From Oikopleura dioica (Eukaryota; Chordata; Appendicularia; Copelata; Oikopleuridae), in assembly GCA_907165135.1 (NCBI GenBank), contig OU015566.1:746501-810500 (forward strand): a stretch of DNA of 64,000 nt. The letters run 5' to 3'. A model generated the notes under the pieces. It saw only the letters and a program-made list of their open reading frames with translations, was not told where the DNA came from and did no database searches. Below, one piece after another: positions 9,771 to 21,287 of the stretch; the first letter of the stretch is position 1; each line of letters begins with the position of its first letter. The position numbers were made by a program, and so were the translations under genes.

Positions 9771-12720
9771 AAATGAGGGAATGACGACTAGGTTCGTGAG
9801 GACTAGGTTCGTGTGACTAGGTTCGTGGTGGGTTCTGCCAGAGTATTGAAATGGGCCTATATTTTGGGGCAGTAAGGGAAATGGGTTGATGACTAGGTTC
9901 GTGTGACTAGGTTCGTGAAATTTTAAATAGAAAAATTTTTGGGGCAGTAAAGGAAATGGCTTGATGACTAGGTTCGTGTGACTAGGTTCGTGAAATTCTA
10001 TATAGAAAAAATTGTTGGGGCAGTAAAGGAAATGGCTTGATGACTAGGTTCGTGAAATTTTATATAGAAAAATTTTGGGGCAGTAAAGGAAATGGCTTGA
10101 TGACTAGGTTCGTGTGACTAGGTTCGTGAAATTCTATATAGAAAAATTTTGGGGCAGTAAAGGAAATGGCTTGATGACTAGGTTCGTGAAATTTTATATA
10201 GAAAAATTTTGGGGCAGTAAAGGAAATGGCTTGATGACTAGGTTCGTGTGACTAGGTTCGTGAAATTTAAAATAGAGAAAATGTGGGACTATATTTGCCA
10301 AATGAGTAGCCCACCCCCAACCCCCCCCCCCCCGTATGAGCCGCTAGGCTTAACACGCAGCATAACATTCTAAAAGTAAATAAAATTAAGTTCTATAATA
10401 ATCTTTATTCAATAAATTCGAATCAAGTAAGAATCATTCGTCTCTCTCGTTGTTCCTTAAACAAATGAGTTTCTGTAATAATTAAAATTTGTACTCTATT
10501 AAAATCCAAATTTCACGAATTAGTCACACGAACCTAGTCATCACGAACCTAGTCTTCACGAACCTAGTCCCACGAACCTAGTCTTCACGAACCTAGTCTT
10601 ACGAACCTAGTCATCACGAACCTAGTCATAAACCCGTTTCCCTTACTGCCCCAAAATTTTTTATATTTAAAATTTCACGAACCTAGTCACACGAACCTAG
10701 TCATCAACCCATTTCCCTTACTGCCCGAAAATGCTGAAAATACAAAAATACATATAAAAATCCAAATTCCACGAACCTAGTCACACGAACCTAGTCATCA
10801 CGAACCTAGTCTTCACGAACCTAGTCACACGAACCTAGTCTCCACGAACCTAGTCTTCACGAACCTAGTCACACGAACCTAGTCATCAATTCGTTTCCCT
10901 TACTGCCCCAAAATTTTTCTATTAAAAATTTCACGAACCTAGTCATCAACCCGTTTCCCTTACTGCCCCAAAATTTTTTCTATATAAAATTTCACGAACC
11001 TAGTCACACGAACCTAGTCATCAACCCATTTCCCTTACTGCCCCAAAATGGAGAAGATACAAAAAATACATATAAAAATCCAAATTTCACGAACCTAGTC
11101 ACACGAACCATTTTTTCCAACATGGCACCCACGAACCTAGTCACACGAACCTAGTCCTCACGAACCTAGTCATCGGTCTCAAATGAGGGAATGACGACTA
11201 GGTTCGTGAGGACTAGGTTCGTGTGACTAGGTTCGTGGTGGGTTCTGCCAGAGTATTGAAATGGGCCTATATTTTGGGGCAGTAAGGGAAATGGGTTGAT
11301 GACTAGGTTCGTGTGACTAGGTTCGTGAAATTTTAAATAGAAAAATTTTTGGGGCAGTAAAGGAAATGGCTTGATGACTAGGTTCGTGTGACTAGGTTCG
11401 TGAAATTCTATATAGAAAAAATTTTGGGGCAGTAAAGGAAATGGCTTGATGACTAGGTTCGTGAAATTTTATATAGAAAAAATTTTGGGGCAGTAAAGGA
11501 AATGGCTTGATGACTAGGTTCGTGTGACTAGGTTCGTGAAATTCTATATAGAAAAAATTTTGGGGCAGTAAAGGAAATGGCTTGATGACTAGGTTCGTGA
11601 AATTTTATATAGAAAAAATTTTGGGGCAGTAAAGGAAATGGCTTGATGACTAGGTTCGTGTGACTAGGTTCGTGAAATTCTATATAGAAAAAATTTTGGG
11701 GCAGTAAAGGAAATGGCTTGATGACTAGGTTCGTGAAATTTTATATAGAAAAAATTTTGGGGCAGTAAAGGAAATGGCTTGATGACTAGGTTCGTGTGAC
11801 TAGGTTCGTGAAATTTAAAATAGAGAAAATGTGGGACTATATTTGCCAAATGAGTAGCCCACCCCAACCCCCGTATGAGCCGCTAGGCTTAACACGCAGC
11901 ATAACATTCTAAAAGTAAATAAAATTAAGTTCTATAATAATCTTTATTCAATAAATTCGAATCAAGTAAGAATCATTCGTCTCTCTCGTTGTTCCTTAAA
12001 CAAATGAGTTTCTGTAATAATTAAAATTTGTACTCTATTAAAATCCAAATTTCACGAATTAGTCACACGAACCTAGTCATCACGAACCTAGTCTTCACGA
12101 ACCTAGTCCCACGAACCTAGTCTTCACGAACCTAGTCTTACGAACCTAGTCATCACGAACCTAGTCATAAACCCGTTTCCCTTACTGCCCCAAAATTTTT
12201 TATATTTAAAATTTCACGAACCTAGTCACACGAACCTAGTCATCAACCCATTTCCCTTACTGCCCGAAAATGCTGAAAATACAAAAAATACATATAAAAA
12301 TCCAAATTCCACGAACCTAGTCACACGAACCTAGTCATCACGAACCTAGTCTTCACGAACCTAGTCACACGAACCTAGTCTCCACGAACCTAGTCTTCAC
12401 GAACCTAGTCACACGAACCTAGTCATCAATTCGTTTCCCTTACTGCCCCAAAATTTTTCTATTAAAAATTTCACGAACCTAGTCATCAACCCGTTTCCCT
12501 TACTGCCCCAAAATTTTTTCTATATAAAATTTCACGAACCTAGTCACACGAACCTAGTCATCAACCCATTTCCCTTACTGCCCCAAAATGGAGAAGATAC
12601 AAAAAATACATATAAAAATCCAAATTTCACGAACCTAGTCACACGAACCATTTTTTCCAACATGGCACCCACGAACCTAGTCACACGAACCTAGTCCTCA
12701 CGAACCTAGTCATCGGTCTC
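9771..12720. mobile_element. Head-to-tail pair of foldback elements with GACTAGGTTCGTG arms
   Basis: Two direct copies, 9771-11180 (1410 bp) and 11181-12720 (1540 bp). Each has a left arm of GACTAGGTTCGTG units and a right arm of the complement CACGAACCTAGTC. The outer ~45 bp of the two arms are nearly perfect inverted repeats. Longer subunits in the arms contain GGGGCAGTAAAGGAAATGG, mirrored as TTTCCCTTACTGCCCC. The central ~230 bp (ending in a poly-C run in copy 1) is not coding. The copies differ mainly in left-arm subunit number, so the pair arose by recent tandem duplication. Foldback (FB)-type by architecture; no transposase. Confidence 0.9.
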
Positions 12721-14843
12721 CCAAATGACGTCATTATGACGTCATCAGGCTCATTTGAAAATTTTGTCTTTGGAACGCTTTTCAGAGCCGAAAACGTTTT
12801 TGAATTATTTTTTCTTGGCGGATTCGAATTCCTCATAAAAAACTACGTAAAGACCCGGGATCAAACAATCACTACCAATCGGTTCCAGACAACGGTAATT
12901 TTTGAAACTGGTCGGTTCGAGAAATTAACCTCGGGTCCCTACGTAGTTTTTGATGCCTTACAATAGGGTCGGAAATTTCAGGGCCATGATCACGGTAGGT
13001 GCCGATATTTTTTTGGGTGAACCAATGGGAGGTACTCTTCCAGAAAATACACATGGCCCTCGCTTAACCCAACATCGACAAGCAAAATTTAACCTTTTTT
13101 TGAAAATTGCTTTTTTCACAAAAATTATCTATTTAAATTATTTTTTAAGATTTTTTATGCGTGTTAAATCAAATAAATAAAGTCAAAAATAATAATTAAC
13201 CTATTTTCGACAGGGATGATTTTCGAAAAATTTTTTCAAGCCAAAAAATCACTTTTTAACTGTTAGTGCCATCTTCTCCGCCGTAAAAATTCGAGTCGAC
13301 TCATATAGGTTCGGGTCGGTAATTCTAGAGTTTTAGGTACTTCCGGTCGATTTAAAAAAAAAACGTAATTCCGCTGCCGTTTTTGATACAGTTATGCTGT
13401 AAAGGCATGTAATATATCAAAATGATCCTCATGAAACAAGGAATGTAGGGGTACCAAAAAAACGTACTTAAGTTAAGAAAAGTACCAAAAAAATTTTTTT
13501 TTCATTTTAAAGTTTTTCATTTTGATTAATTCTAACAGCGTTCCTGCTTGAATTTATTATTTTGTTCGATAAATTTATTAAAAAAATCTTTTCTCCCACT
13601 TCCGGCCATTTTTTAAAAACCGGAAGTTCCTTTTATATAGTTTGCATAACATTATGCATATCAAAATGAAGGAAAATTTATTTTAAACTCGTTTTTCAAA
13701 TTCAAAATCGAATAAATCTTCATATCAACTAATTAAATTTTATAAAATCTTTTGACAATGAATCTTAGAATTAAGCCACTTTACGAGTATATTTAACTTG
13801 TAGGTTTAATTTGATCATAGATTCGAAATGTTTAATCGGTAAAACCTTTAAACGTCAAAGAATAAGTCATTTCAGATCTCTTAAAATCAAAATAAATTTT
13901 CGTCGTACAAAATAAATAAAATTTTATTGGGACCCTCAATTTTTTACATCCTCTCATAAAAAAGGTTGAATTAGAGTTATTCGAATTTTAGAAGGCTCCT
14001 TTTGTACTTCAAATGGACAAGATTTTTGTAAATTAGCGCAGCATTTTCTTATTTAAGCATTGAGGTACCTAAATAATAAAATTGGAAATTTGCATATTTT
14101 TTTCATTAAAAACTTTGGTTTGCTCTTTTTTTATTATAATTTTAATGAATTGAAAATAAAAATATAGAAATTTGCCTTTAATTCGGCTGATAAAATATTT
14201 AAGGAGCCGTCCTCCTTAAGTCTGTGGACAAAAAACTCTTAAAAAGGGAACGGTCGTTGCTTATGGCCTTAACTTTATGCTGAAAAATTAAAAAATTAAG
14301 GGAATACCCCAACTAAAAACCCAAAAAAACCTGCACTAAGCAACCTTACTTTTAAGGGCCTGTATAACCTTAAGTTTGATATCGAGAGATAATTAGAAGG
14401 GGAAAGGTTGCAGGCAAGGGCTTGATCTAAAAGTAGCAATTGAAAGTAAGGGTTTGCCTCAGATAGTTTTTGAGAAAAATGTTCACTGAACCAAATTTTC
14501 ACGATTCTTGATGGGGGGGGCGTCCTTAACCGTTAAAACGTAAAAGTTTCAGCTCTTTGAAACCATCTGACGTCATTTTTGACGTCATTCTCTAGAAAAT
14601 AACGAATACGATTTTGTCGAATCGACTCAAAATTGATCAGGCTTTCTAATTGGCTGTAAATCTGACCAATACAGTATTTGTACCAACAAATTTTTTAAAA
14701 TCATCATGATTAAATCATGATACAAAATTGAAAAAATTAAAAAAAAAAATTTTTTTTGGTACTTTACTATAGTAAGGTACTTTTTTTTGGTACCCCTACA
14801 TTCCTCGTTTCATGAGGATCATTTTGATATATAGCATGCCTAT

Positions 14844-15109
14844 TGATGTGAGTGACATGATGTCCTCAATCGGTCTCCCGTCGAGCTTAGATAGATAAGG
14901 CCGTTTCCGCCGAGAATCAACTGTTCTCACTTCCTATCAGCTGTTTTCCCTCAACCTTTCTGTGCACGATCCGCAAGGATCACTCACTCATGCAATAGTT
15001 TCTCTACAAAACACACACTCAAGCAAAGCCCAGTGTTTTACCCACTGTGTAATAAATACGCTACAGTCACATCGAGTCCAGTACATTGAGCACGGCAAAA
15101 CTCATGTCA
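14844..15109 (+). repeat. 5' LTR
   Basis: Direct repeat of 16296-16561, TG...CA termini, containing AATAAA (about 15052) as a possible polyadenylation signal. I saw no difference between the two LTR copies, indicating recent insertion. Confidence 0.92.
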
Positions 15110-16295
15110 CTGGTGACTGTACGGGTAAAGAGCCCCGCCACGCCCCGAAGAACCGACTGAAAAAATAGCCTGGAAAGAGAGATCATTTCGACTTCGATGG
15201 ACAACGTCAACGACGCGCAGTAACGACGACTCCGGACCCTCGTTGTAACTTCACTCGTCAATGATGACCTGAATGAACATGGGAAGGCGCTCACCCTGTT
15301 CCTAGACCCAACCAAAACGAATTGCATCTGCTTGTTTATCAACCAACAAAAAAAAATAACCTGGAAAGTCGACAAAACAAAACCTGGAAAAGAGAGAACC
15401 CTTCAAGTTGGAAAAATCAAATACGCGCAGCAACTGGAATACAGAAGCCTCGGAGCAGCTTCACGCGTCAAAGATGATCAGGGATGGCGGCAGATCCCCG
15501 ACGAACACGACATGGCACGAGTCCTGTTCTTCATCTGGAACGATCCGAATGTGCGCTCCTCTTCTCATCAACAGTTCTAAGTGAAAATTCTTAACTTTCA
15601 CTGAGGATTCGTTTTATGATGGGCTCATAGATAAATAATTGTAGGAAAAGAAGTTCTCGATAGATAGGTCTAAATAATTTTCGTCCTCAAAGCCATAATC
15701 AAAGCCTGACATTTAATTGCTACGGCCATGGGGTTGCGTCATGGGGTGGCTTTAAATATCGTCTTTTTGTTGTGATCTAGTACGCTAAGACCGTTGATAT
15801 AATCGGCACCGAAGTTTCACCTATTTTGGCTTAATGAATTTTGAGTTTTAGAGGTCATAAAAATGGACAAAGGATATGAGAGCCATGTAATTAGGGAATT
15901 ATTAGACCTGATTTTGAAAGAATTGCTTTATTCATTTGAATAGTAAATGAAGGCTAACCTATTCATAATGTTAATTTTTCCATGCTTTATCTGTAAGCGA
16001 ACCAATCCTATGATGAACTTATGATTGATGTTAATGATTCTGATTTTTCTATCCTTCTGTCATGAAAAGGGGGAGGAAGAATTCTTGAGACAAAGAATCT
16101 GACTTTCACGAAATAAGTCATTTTGTCCTCTGACCTACCCCAAATATTCTCTCCACATTTCAGTGTTAACTTTTATTACATATCCGATATCCTTAATTAC
16201 CGCTTATGCCAGTCAATACCAGATCCAGAAAAATCTTGTGTATAACCTCTTAAACCTATTTTACCTGTGCACAACCTAAGAAAGCTGGGGGTGGG

Positions 16296-16561
16296 TGATG
16301 TGAGTGACATGATGTCCTCAATCGGTCTCCCGTCGAGCTTAGATAGATAAGGCCGTTTCCGCCGAGAATCAACTGTTCTCACTTCCTATCAGCTGTTTTC
16401 CCTCAACCTTTCTGTGCACGATCCGCAAGGATCACTCACTCATGCAATAGTTTCTCTACAAAACACACACTCAAGCAAAGCCCAGTGTTTTACCCACTGT
16501 GTAATAAATACGCTACAGTCACATCGAGTCCAGTACATTGAGCACGGCAAAACTCATGTCA
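16296..16561 (+). repeat. 3' LTR
   Basis: Direct repeat of 14844-15109, immediately preceded by a polypurine tract and followed by the CTAT duplication. Confidence 0.92.
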
Positions 16562-17861
16562 CTATATTGCATTACTGTATCAAAAACGGCAGCGGAATTA
16601 CGTTTTTTTTTGAAATCGACCGGAAGTACCTAAAACTCTAGAATTACCGACCCGAACCTATATGAGTCGACTCGAATTTTTACGGCGGAGAAGATGGCAC
16701 TAACAGTTAAAAAGTGATTTTTTGGCCTGAAAAAATTTTTCGAAAATCATCAGGGTAAAATTAACCAATTTTCAAAAAAAAAAATTTTTTTCTTTAAAAA
16801 ATGATAAATTTATATTAAAAAATGCATTTTATCCATAACTATTCAATATAAAAAATAACACGCCCTTTCACGGGCAAAAATATCAGTAATATTTATTCTA
16901 ATTAAAATAAAATTTGCCCCGCGAGTTCATGGGAATATAAATCAAAGAATTGAAAAAAAAGGGCCGTCAAGCCCCTTAAATTCAAAAATCAAGGAACGGG
17001 GCTGAGGCGGCCCGCATTAATTATAAGTTTTAATAGTTAAAACATGATTTTTGCGAATTATAACAAATTTTTCCAAAAACAGGTTAAATTTTTACCGCCG
17101 ATTATGGGTTAAAAATATATTTTTGAAAAAATTTCTGATTTTTACGCATAAAAAAGGGGAATTAACAGTGAAAATACATAAATTTTGTGTAAAAAGGCCA
17201 TTTTCAAAAACAGGTTAAATTTTGCTTGTCGATGTTGGGTTAAGCGAGGGCCATGTGTATTTTCTGGAAGAGTACCTTTCATTGGTTCACCCAAAAAAAT
17301 ATCGGCGCCTACCGTGATCATGGCCCTAAAATTTCCGACCCTACCTTACAACCTCCCATAAGCAGAAAAATGTATAACCTGCAAAAACCGCCTCAAAAAG
17401 CGTTCCAAAGTTTTGTTATTCAGGACCCTTTTTGAACGTTAAATCATCATTAATGACGTCATAATAACGTCATTTAGCGCTGGAAATATGAGGTTTGCTT
17501 TATTTTGATACGGGCTACCAGAATACACCATGTATACCATAATCTCAAAAAAAAATTTTCGGACAAAAAATTCTCATGGTAATTAATCAAAAATTCTGCA
17601 TCGCTTTATGCTTATTTTCCAACTCTTGAAGGTGCTGAGCAAAAATATGAGAATAATTTTTCTTACAAAATGGTCCTGAAATCTCCTAAAAGAAGAAAAT
17701 TTGAGATTCTTCCGCAGTGTTCTGACCCTGCAGAGGAACTATTGGCAATAGTCTATTGCAAAAGTCTTCCATGCACGAGGAAAACGAATTCGGCGAAAAA
17801 ATTTGTGTTCACGAAAACACTGTCTTCGGCCAAAAGACGACACGCATTTGGATAACAAAAG

Positions 17862-18214
17862 GCACGAACTAAAATAGGGAAGTAATAAGCTAGGAAGTGA
17901 CAGCGTAGGAGCGAACAAGAAAGTATCATACACGAAAGGATCAAATAAGAAAGTATCATACATGAAAGTATCAAATTAAATAGGATCATGCATTAAAGGA
18001 TCGAATTTTTTGGAACCAATAAGATTGCCGTATAAGGCCTACCGGCCTATAAGAAACCCATCCTCAATCATTTTCAAATGTATGCCCGATCCAATCTTGC
18101 ACGATACTGGCTTGGATCTTCCATTATAATTTGATCCTTTCGTGTATGATACTTTCTTGTTCGCTCCTACGCTGTCACTTCCTAGCTTATTACTTCCTTA
18201 TTTTGGTTCGGCCC
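17862..18214. mobile_element. 353-bp MITE with 9-bp target duplication
   Basis: TAACAAAAG occurs at 17853-17861 and 18215-18223. The inverted ends share GGAAGTAATAAGCTAGGAAG and continue through GTGACAGCGTAGGAGCG for roughly 80 bp. It splits the 3' coding part of the proximal pseudogene; excision joins GGATAACAAAAG to ACGCGTCAGC in frame. Confidence 0.85.
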
Positions 18215-18470
18215 TAACAAAAGACGCGTCAGCGGATCCAAAGGGACCTGGTATCAAATCATTTCCAAAGCTACCAATCACGTGGACAATCATACAAAGA
18301 CCTTCCGAAAATTGACTTCTTTAAAAACGATTCAAATTGTTCGGTCAGATAATACGTATGAATCTCCTGAAACATCAAAATAAAGTTGACAAAGTTTAAT
18401 CTCGTGAATAAGCAAAATTGGTCGATGAAAGGAGGAAGAAATGAGACTGTCGATTTTAAGATTGTTTCAA

Positions 18471-18960
18471 GCGGTAGCGAAAGAGTGCTCCGAGGTAGAT
18501 GGTGATTTCGATCGAGGAGGAGGACGAGTCGGTTACAGACTAGCGTCATGCGTAGTTTTCTCCAGCGCTTGGTTCATTTCCGAAGAAGCAGTTTTGATTT
18601 GTGCTCTCTCGTCTGCAGCTAAAAAAGAATTTAAAAAGGGATAGCGGCGGGAATCGACAATTTTTGGCCGACAATTTTGGCATAAATTTTGAGATTTTTA
18701 TCTGAAATCTGATAGCTCTTCCGGCGGAATGCGGAAATCTGATTGGCCAAAATTTTTTTTTAAATTTAACTCAAAATTGTCGGCTGAAAATTGTCGATTC
18801 GAGCCGCTATCCCTTTAAAAAAGGATCTTTGTTGGCGCTTACCCTTTCAAGAGTCTTGAATCAAGACGCAAATGCAGTGAACTATACTTGTTTTGAATAA
18901 TTTTTGTTTGTTCAATTATTGCTTTGTTTTTGCTTTCAAGAAAGCCCTTTCGTTTTAATA
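18471..18960 (-). pseudogene. Dead copy of the small coiled-coil gene
   Basis: Homologous to exons 3 and 4 of the intact minus-strand gene at 20253-20841. The exon-4 counterpart lacks one base (CTTCTTCGG instead of CTTCTTTCGG) and gains a TAA; the exon-3 counterpart has an early stop after MKNDY. Its intron carries a MITE (18640-18815). With the pseudogene upstream it forms a decayed duplicate of the two-gene cassette at 19.1-20.8 kb. Confidence 0.75.
18640..18815. mobile_element. ~175-bp MITE in a pseudogene intron
   Basis: Inverted ends GGGATAGCGGCGGGAATCGA and CGATTCGAGCCGCTATCCC, with CGACAATTTT/AAAATTGTCG just inside. The paralogous intron at 20.4 kb lacks it, giving a clean empty-site comparison. 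A short TTTAAAAA-type flank is repeated on both sides. Confidence 0.75.
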
Positions 18961-19150
18961 ATCGTTTTTCATTTTTTTCCAGAAATTTTTCAAATTATGG
19001 AAAGCCTTTTTATGAGTCTGTTTTACTCAAAAGGGCAAGCTATGAAAACAATTTTATTACCATTGTCGTCGTTCTTTTCTTTACGATTTTAAAGGGAAAA
19101 CTTACGTGATCAGGCGTCTTTTATTCAATTATTTTCTGAAATCTTCAAAA

Positions 19151-20082
19151 ATGACAGAACAAGATGCCGATAATGAATCCTTCAAAACTTGTGACGAAAA
19201 AACATATATGTCAGAGAGTGAAATAACTTATACCCACGAGACTTATGCATCAGAAGAAAATCGTCCAATGAGCCACATTATGAGATTACAGAGTACTATC
19301 GCATCTCTACAAGAGAGAGTACAGCAGCTAGAGTTGCAGAAAAGAAGTGATTTAACTCAAGACGATGTTCAAACTTTGTCTACGAAGAATATGCTTCAAA
19401 AAATCGATACTTATGAGCAGGGGTGACGCAATTTATGTTTTTAATAGTTATGAATCATAACTAATGATCCTTAAGTCTAAAGTTGAACCATTTTTCATAA
19501 GTCATCCTTAATATTGATTCAAGAGAATCGAGTACGAGCACAGATGTCTTCCTCTTCCTAAAGGCACTTGCAGCTGGTAAGAAGGTTGTCAATGTGAAAA
19601 TCGACTTTTCATCTCCAGAAATTTATCGTTCAAATTTACCATCAACATATCAAATTTTTCGATATCCCATTACCTACAACGATTGGAATGTTCAGTTCTT
19701 CATAACTGAAAATGTGGCCGAAATCGAGTTTCCAGAAGGAAAAACTTGGTATCATTGGATTCTGCGGGGTGTTGAGCGAAAGTATGAGAATACCTTTGCA
19801 TATAAAATGATTCTAAAATCTCCTGAAAATCGATCTTTTGAGATTGTAGCGCGATCTTCAGACCCTCTCTTAGGAGGGCCTGTAGAACAATTGGAACAAG
19901 AAACTATTACTTATGAAGAAATTGAGTTTGGCGAAAAAATATATGTTCACGAAAATAATGCGATTGGGCGTAAAAATCGAATGGTTTACAAACAATCATA
20001 TCTTCAAGCACTCGGATCACCTGACATTAATTGTTTTCCAAGATTACCAATCACCTGGACAATCATTCAACTGCCTTCTTAA
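19151..20082 (+). CDS. Unknown 276-aa protein with N-terminal coiled coil
   Basis: Two exons, 19151-19422 and 19524-20082, join in frame (831 nt) across a 101-bp intron. The N-terminal third is acidic and rich in Ser/Thr, followed by a heptad-like segment (LQSTIASLQERVQQLELQK). The C-terminal ~190 aa form an unrecognised domain with YPITYNDWNVQFFIT, FPEGKTWYHWILRG, MILKSPENRSFEI and LPITWTIIQLPS. The same domain is recognisable in the transposon-split copy between 8.4 and 18.3 kb, where these motifs are partly conserved, so the protein was under constraint. It is divergently duplicated together with the minus-strand coiled-coil gene downstream. Function unknown; I did not match it to a named family. 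Confidence 0.75.
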
Positions 20083-20252
20083 TTCAAAATCACCAAAGAA
20101 AATAGCGAATACCATGCGAATAAATTATTATAAAAAATTGCATGCTTATTTATCATTGCCTTCTAAACTATGCTTTGAAATTTAATCTCATGATTGAGCA
20201 GAATTAGTTGATGAGAGAAGGAAGAAATGAGACTGTCGATTTTAAGATTGTT

Positions 20253-20841
20253 TCAAGCGGTAACGAAAGAGTGCTCCGAGGTAGATGGTGATTTTGATCG
20301 AGGAGGAGGACGAGTTGGTTTCAGACTGTAAGCGTCATGCGTAGTTTTTTCCAGCGCCTGGTTCATTTCCGAAAGAAGCAGTTTTGATTTGTGCTCCCTC
20401 GTCTGCAGCTAAAAATAATTTCAGAAAAAGGATCTTTGTTGGTACGAACCTCTTCAAGACGCGAATGAAGTGAACTATACTTGTTTTGAATCATTTTAGA
20501 ATGTTCCATTATTGCTTCGTTTTTGCCTTTTAGAAAGCCGGTTTCGTATTCATAATCAATTTTCATCTTTTTCTTAAAAAATTAATACATAGAAAGGGCT
20601 AAAAATCAGGTTATTTTACCTTTTCTTGCTTCAATTTTGAAATTTCTTGCCTCAGCAAATCCAATTCTTTGTTTTTCTCGATGTTCTTTGAAATTCCATT
20701 TTCTTCTTTTAAATTTATCTGGCAAGTTGCATCCCTAAAAATGACGAAAACGATGATAAAGAAGTCGATTTACTTTTCTGATCGTTGTTTTTTCTCTTTT
20801 CTGGCTTTATCTGCGGCGAGCGACATTTTCGGTATTTCCAT
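20253..20841 (-). CDS. Small coiled-coil protein, 151 aa
   Basis: Four exons (20841-20774, 20734-20620, 20566-20450, 20408-20253) total 456 nt and close in frame; introns are 38, 53 and 41 bp. The protein is highly charged: a basic start (AADKARKEKKQRSEK), then LDLLRQEISKLKQEK and SSLHSRLEEVR-type helix, and a Pro/Ser/Arg-rich tail (PTRPPPRSKSPS). Start chosen at ATG 20841; an internal ATG five codons later is equally possible. A decayed copy lies at 18471-18960. No family recognised; it looks like a structural or adaptor coiled coil. Confidence 0.75.
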
Positions 20842-21287
20842 ATAAATGGCTGAAAGAAAAGTTTTTGCAAATAAACGCAGCACAAAGCAAACAAGAGAAG
20901 ATAATTTACTCCTGAGCCAATTCACGAGCTTAGTCAGATGCTCTCTCTCTCTTTTGTTAACGCGGCCAGATAGAGGAAGTATTACTAGTCGAGCCATTGT
21001 TTTATTTTCTTTCAAAAATGATTTACTTTCACTTAATAAAATTATAATTATTTGATTTAAACCCTAAAATAAGGGGTTAAAGCAAAATATGGAAATGATT
21101 TGAGTGATCAGGGTCTTGATTGGCCGATAGGCGAAATACAAAAATCTTATTGGTTATCGAAAAATAAACGTCCATTTTATGGTTTCGTCAAAGATAAGTA
21201 ACTTTTAGGAGGTTTCTTATACCTAAATCCTCCTTGATATCAAGCTCCAAATCTTTGAACACATTTTCTGATCCTCTATCAATGACT

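Larger units (their letters stand above)
14844..16561 (+). mobile_element. Small non-autonomous LTR retrotransposon
   Basis: Two 266-bp LTRs (14844-15109 and 16296-16561) begin TGATGTGAGTGACATG and end TCATGTCA. CTAT flanks both sides (14840-14843 and 16562-16565) as a target duplication. One base after the 5' LTR comes TGGTGACTGTACGGG, a plausible tRNA primer-binding site (TGG start). A purine-rich tract (AAGAAAGCTGGGGGTGGG) abuts the 3' LTR. The internal 1186 bp is too short for pol; one 82-codon frame (15332-15580) may be a gag remnant. Removing the element with one CTAT restores the host palindrome exactly. Confidence 0.92.
12723..17475. mobile_element. ~3 kb palindromic element hosting an LTR element
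   Basis: Ends carry AAATGACGTCATTATGACG and its mirror. Long imperfect inverted arms follow: 12956-13098 mirrors 17219-17345, 13214-13390 mirrors 16570-16750, and 13390-13452 mirrors 14785-14843. The last two mirrors form one continuous arm once the LTR element at 14844-16561 is removed. Several segments recur as part of the SINE at 59.8-60.4 kb. No transposase frame was found; one copy of the 56-bp repeat lies in the right arm near 16965. Confidence 0.75.
8240..18315 (+). pseudogene. Proximal copy of an unknown gene, split by nested transposons
   Basis: Remnant of the gene found intact at 19151-20082. Homologous pieces, in order: upstream region (8240-8345), coding 8394-8603 (SDVYLFLKAIAARRK, YPITYNSWSVQFYIT), a short piece at 9474-9496 (YPEGKT), then 17630-17861 (KMVLKSPKRRKFEI, CSDPAEE) and 18224-18315 (PITWTIIQRPSEN, stop). 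It is interrupted at three places: an 870-bp element with a 9-bp target duplication, a nested cluster of about 8 kb, and a 353-bp MITE with a 9-bp duplication. The first exon of the intact copy is not recognisable here. Not functional as assembled. Confidence 0.85.

Noticed and set aside
9771-12720. Centromeric satellite
   Set aside because: The units form bounded inverted arms with defined ends, repeated twice, rather than an open-ended array.
15067-15580. Functional gag or pol in the LTR element
   Set aside because: Only short frames, no protease, reverse transcriptase or zinc-knuckle motif; the internal region is about 1.2 kb.
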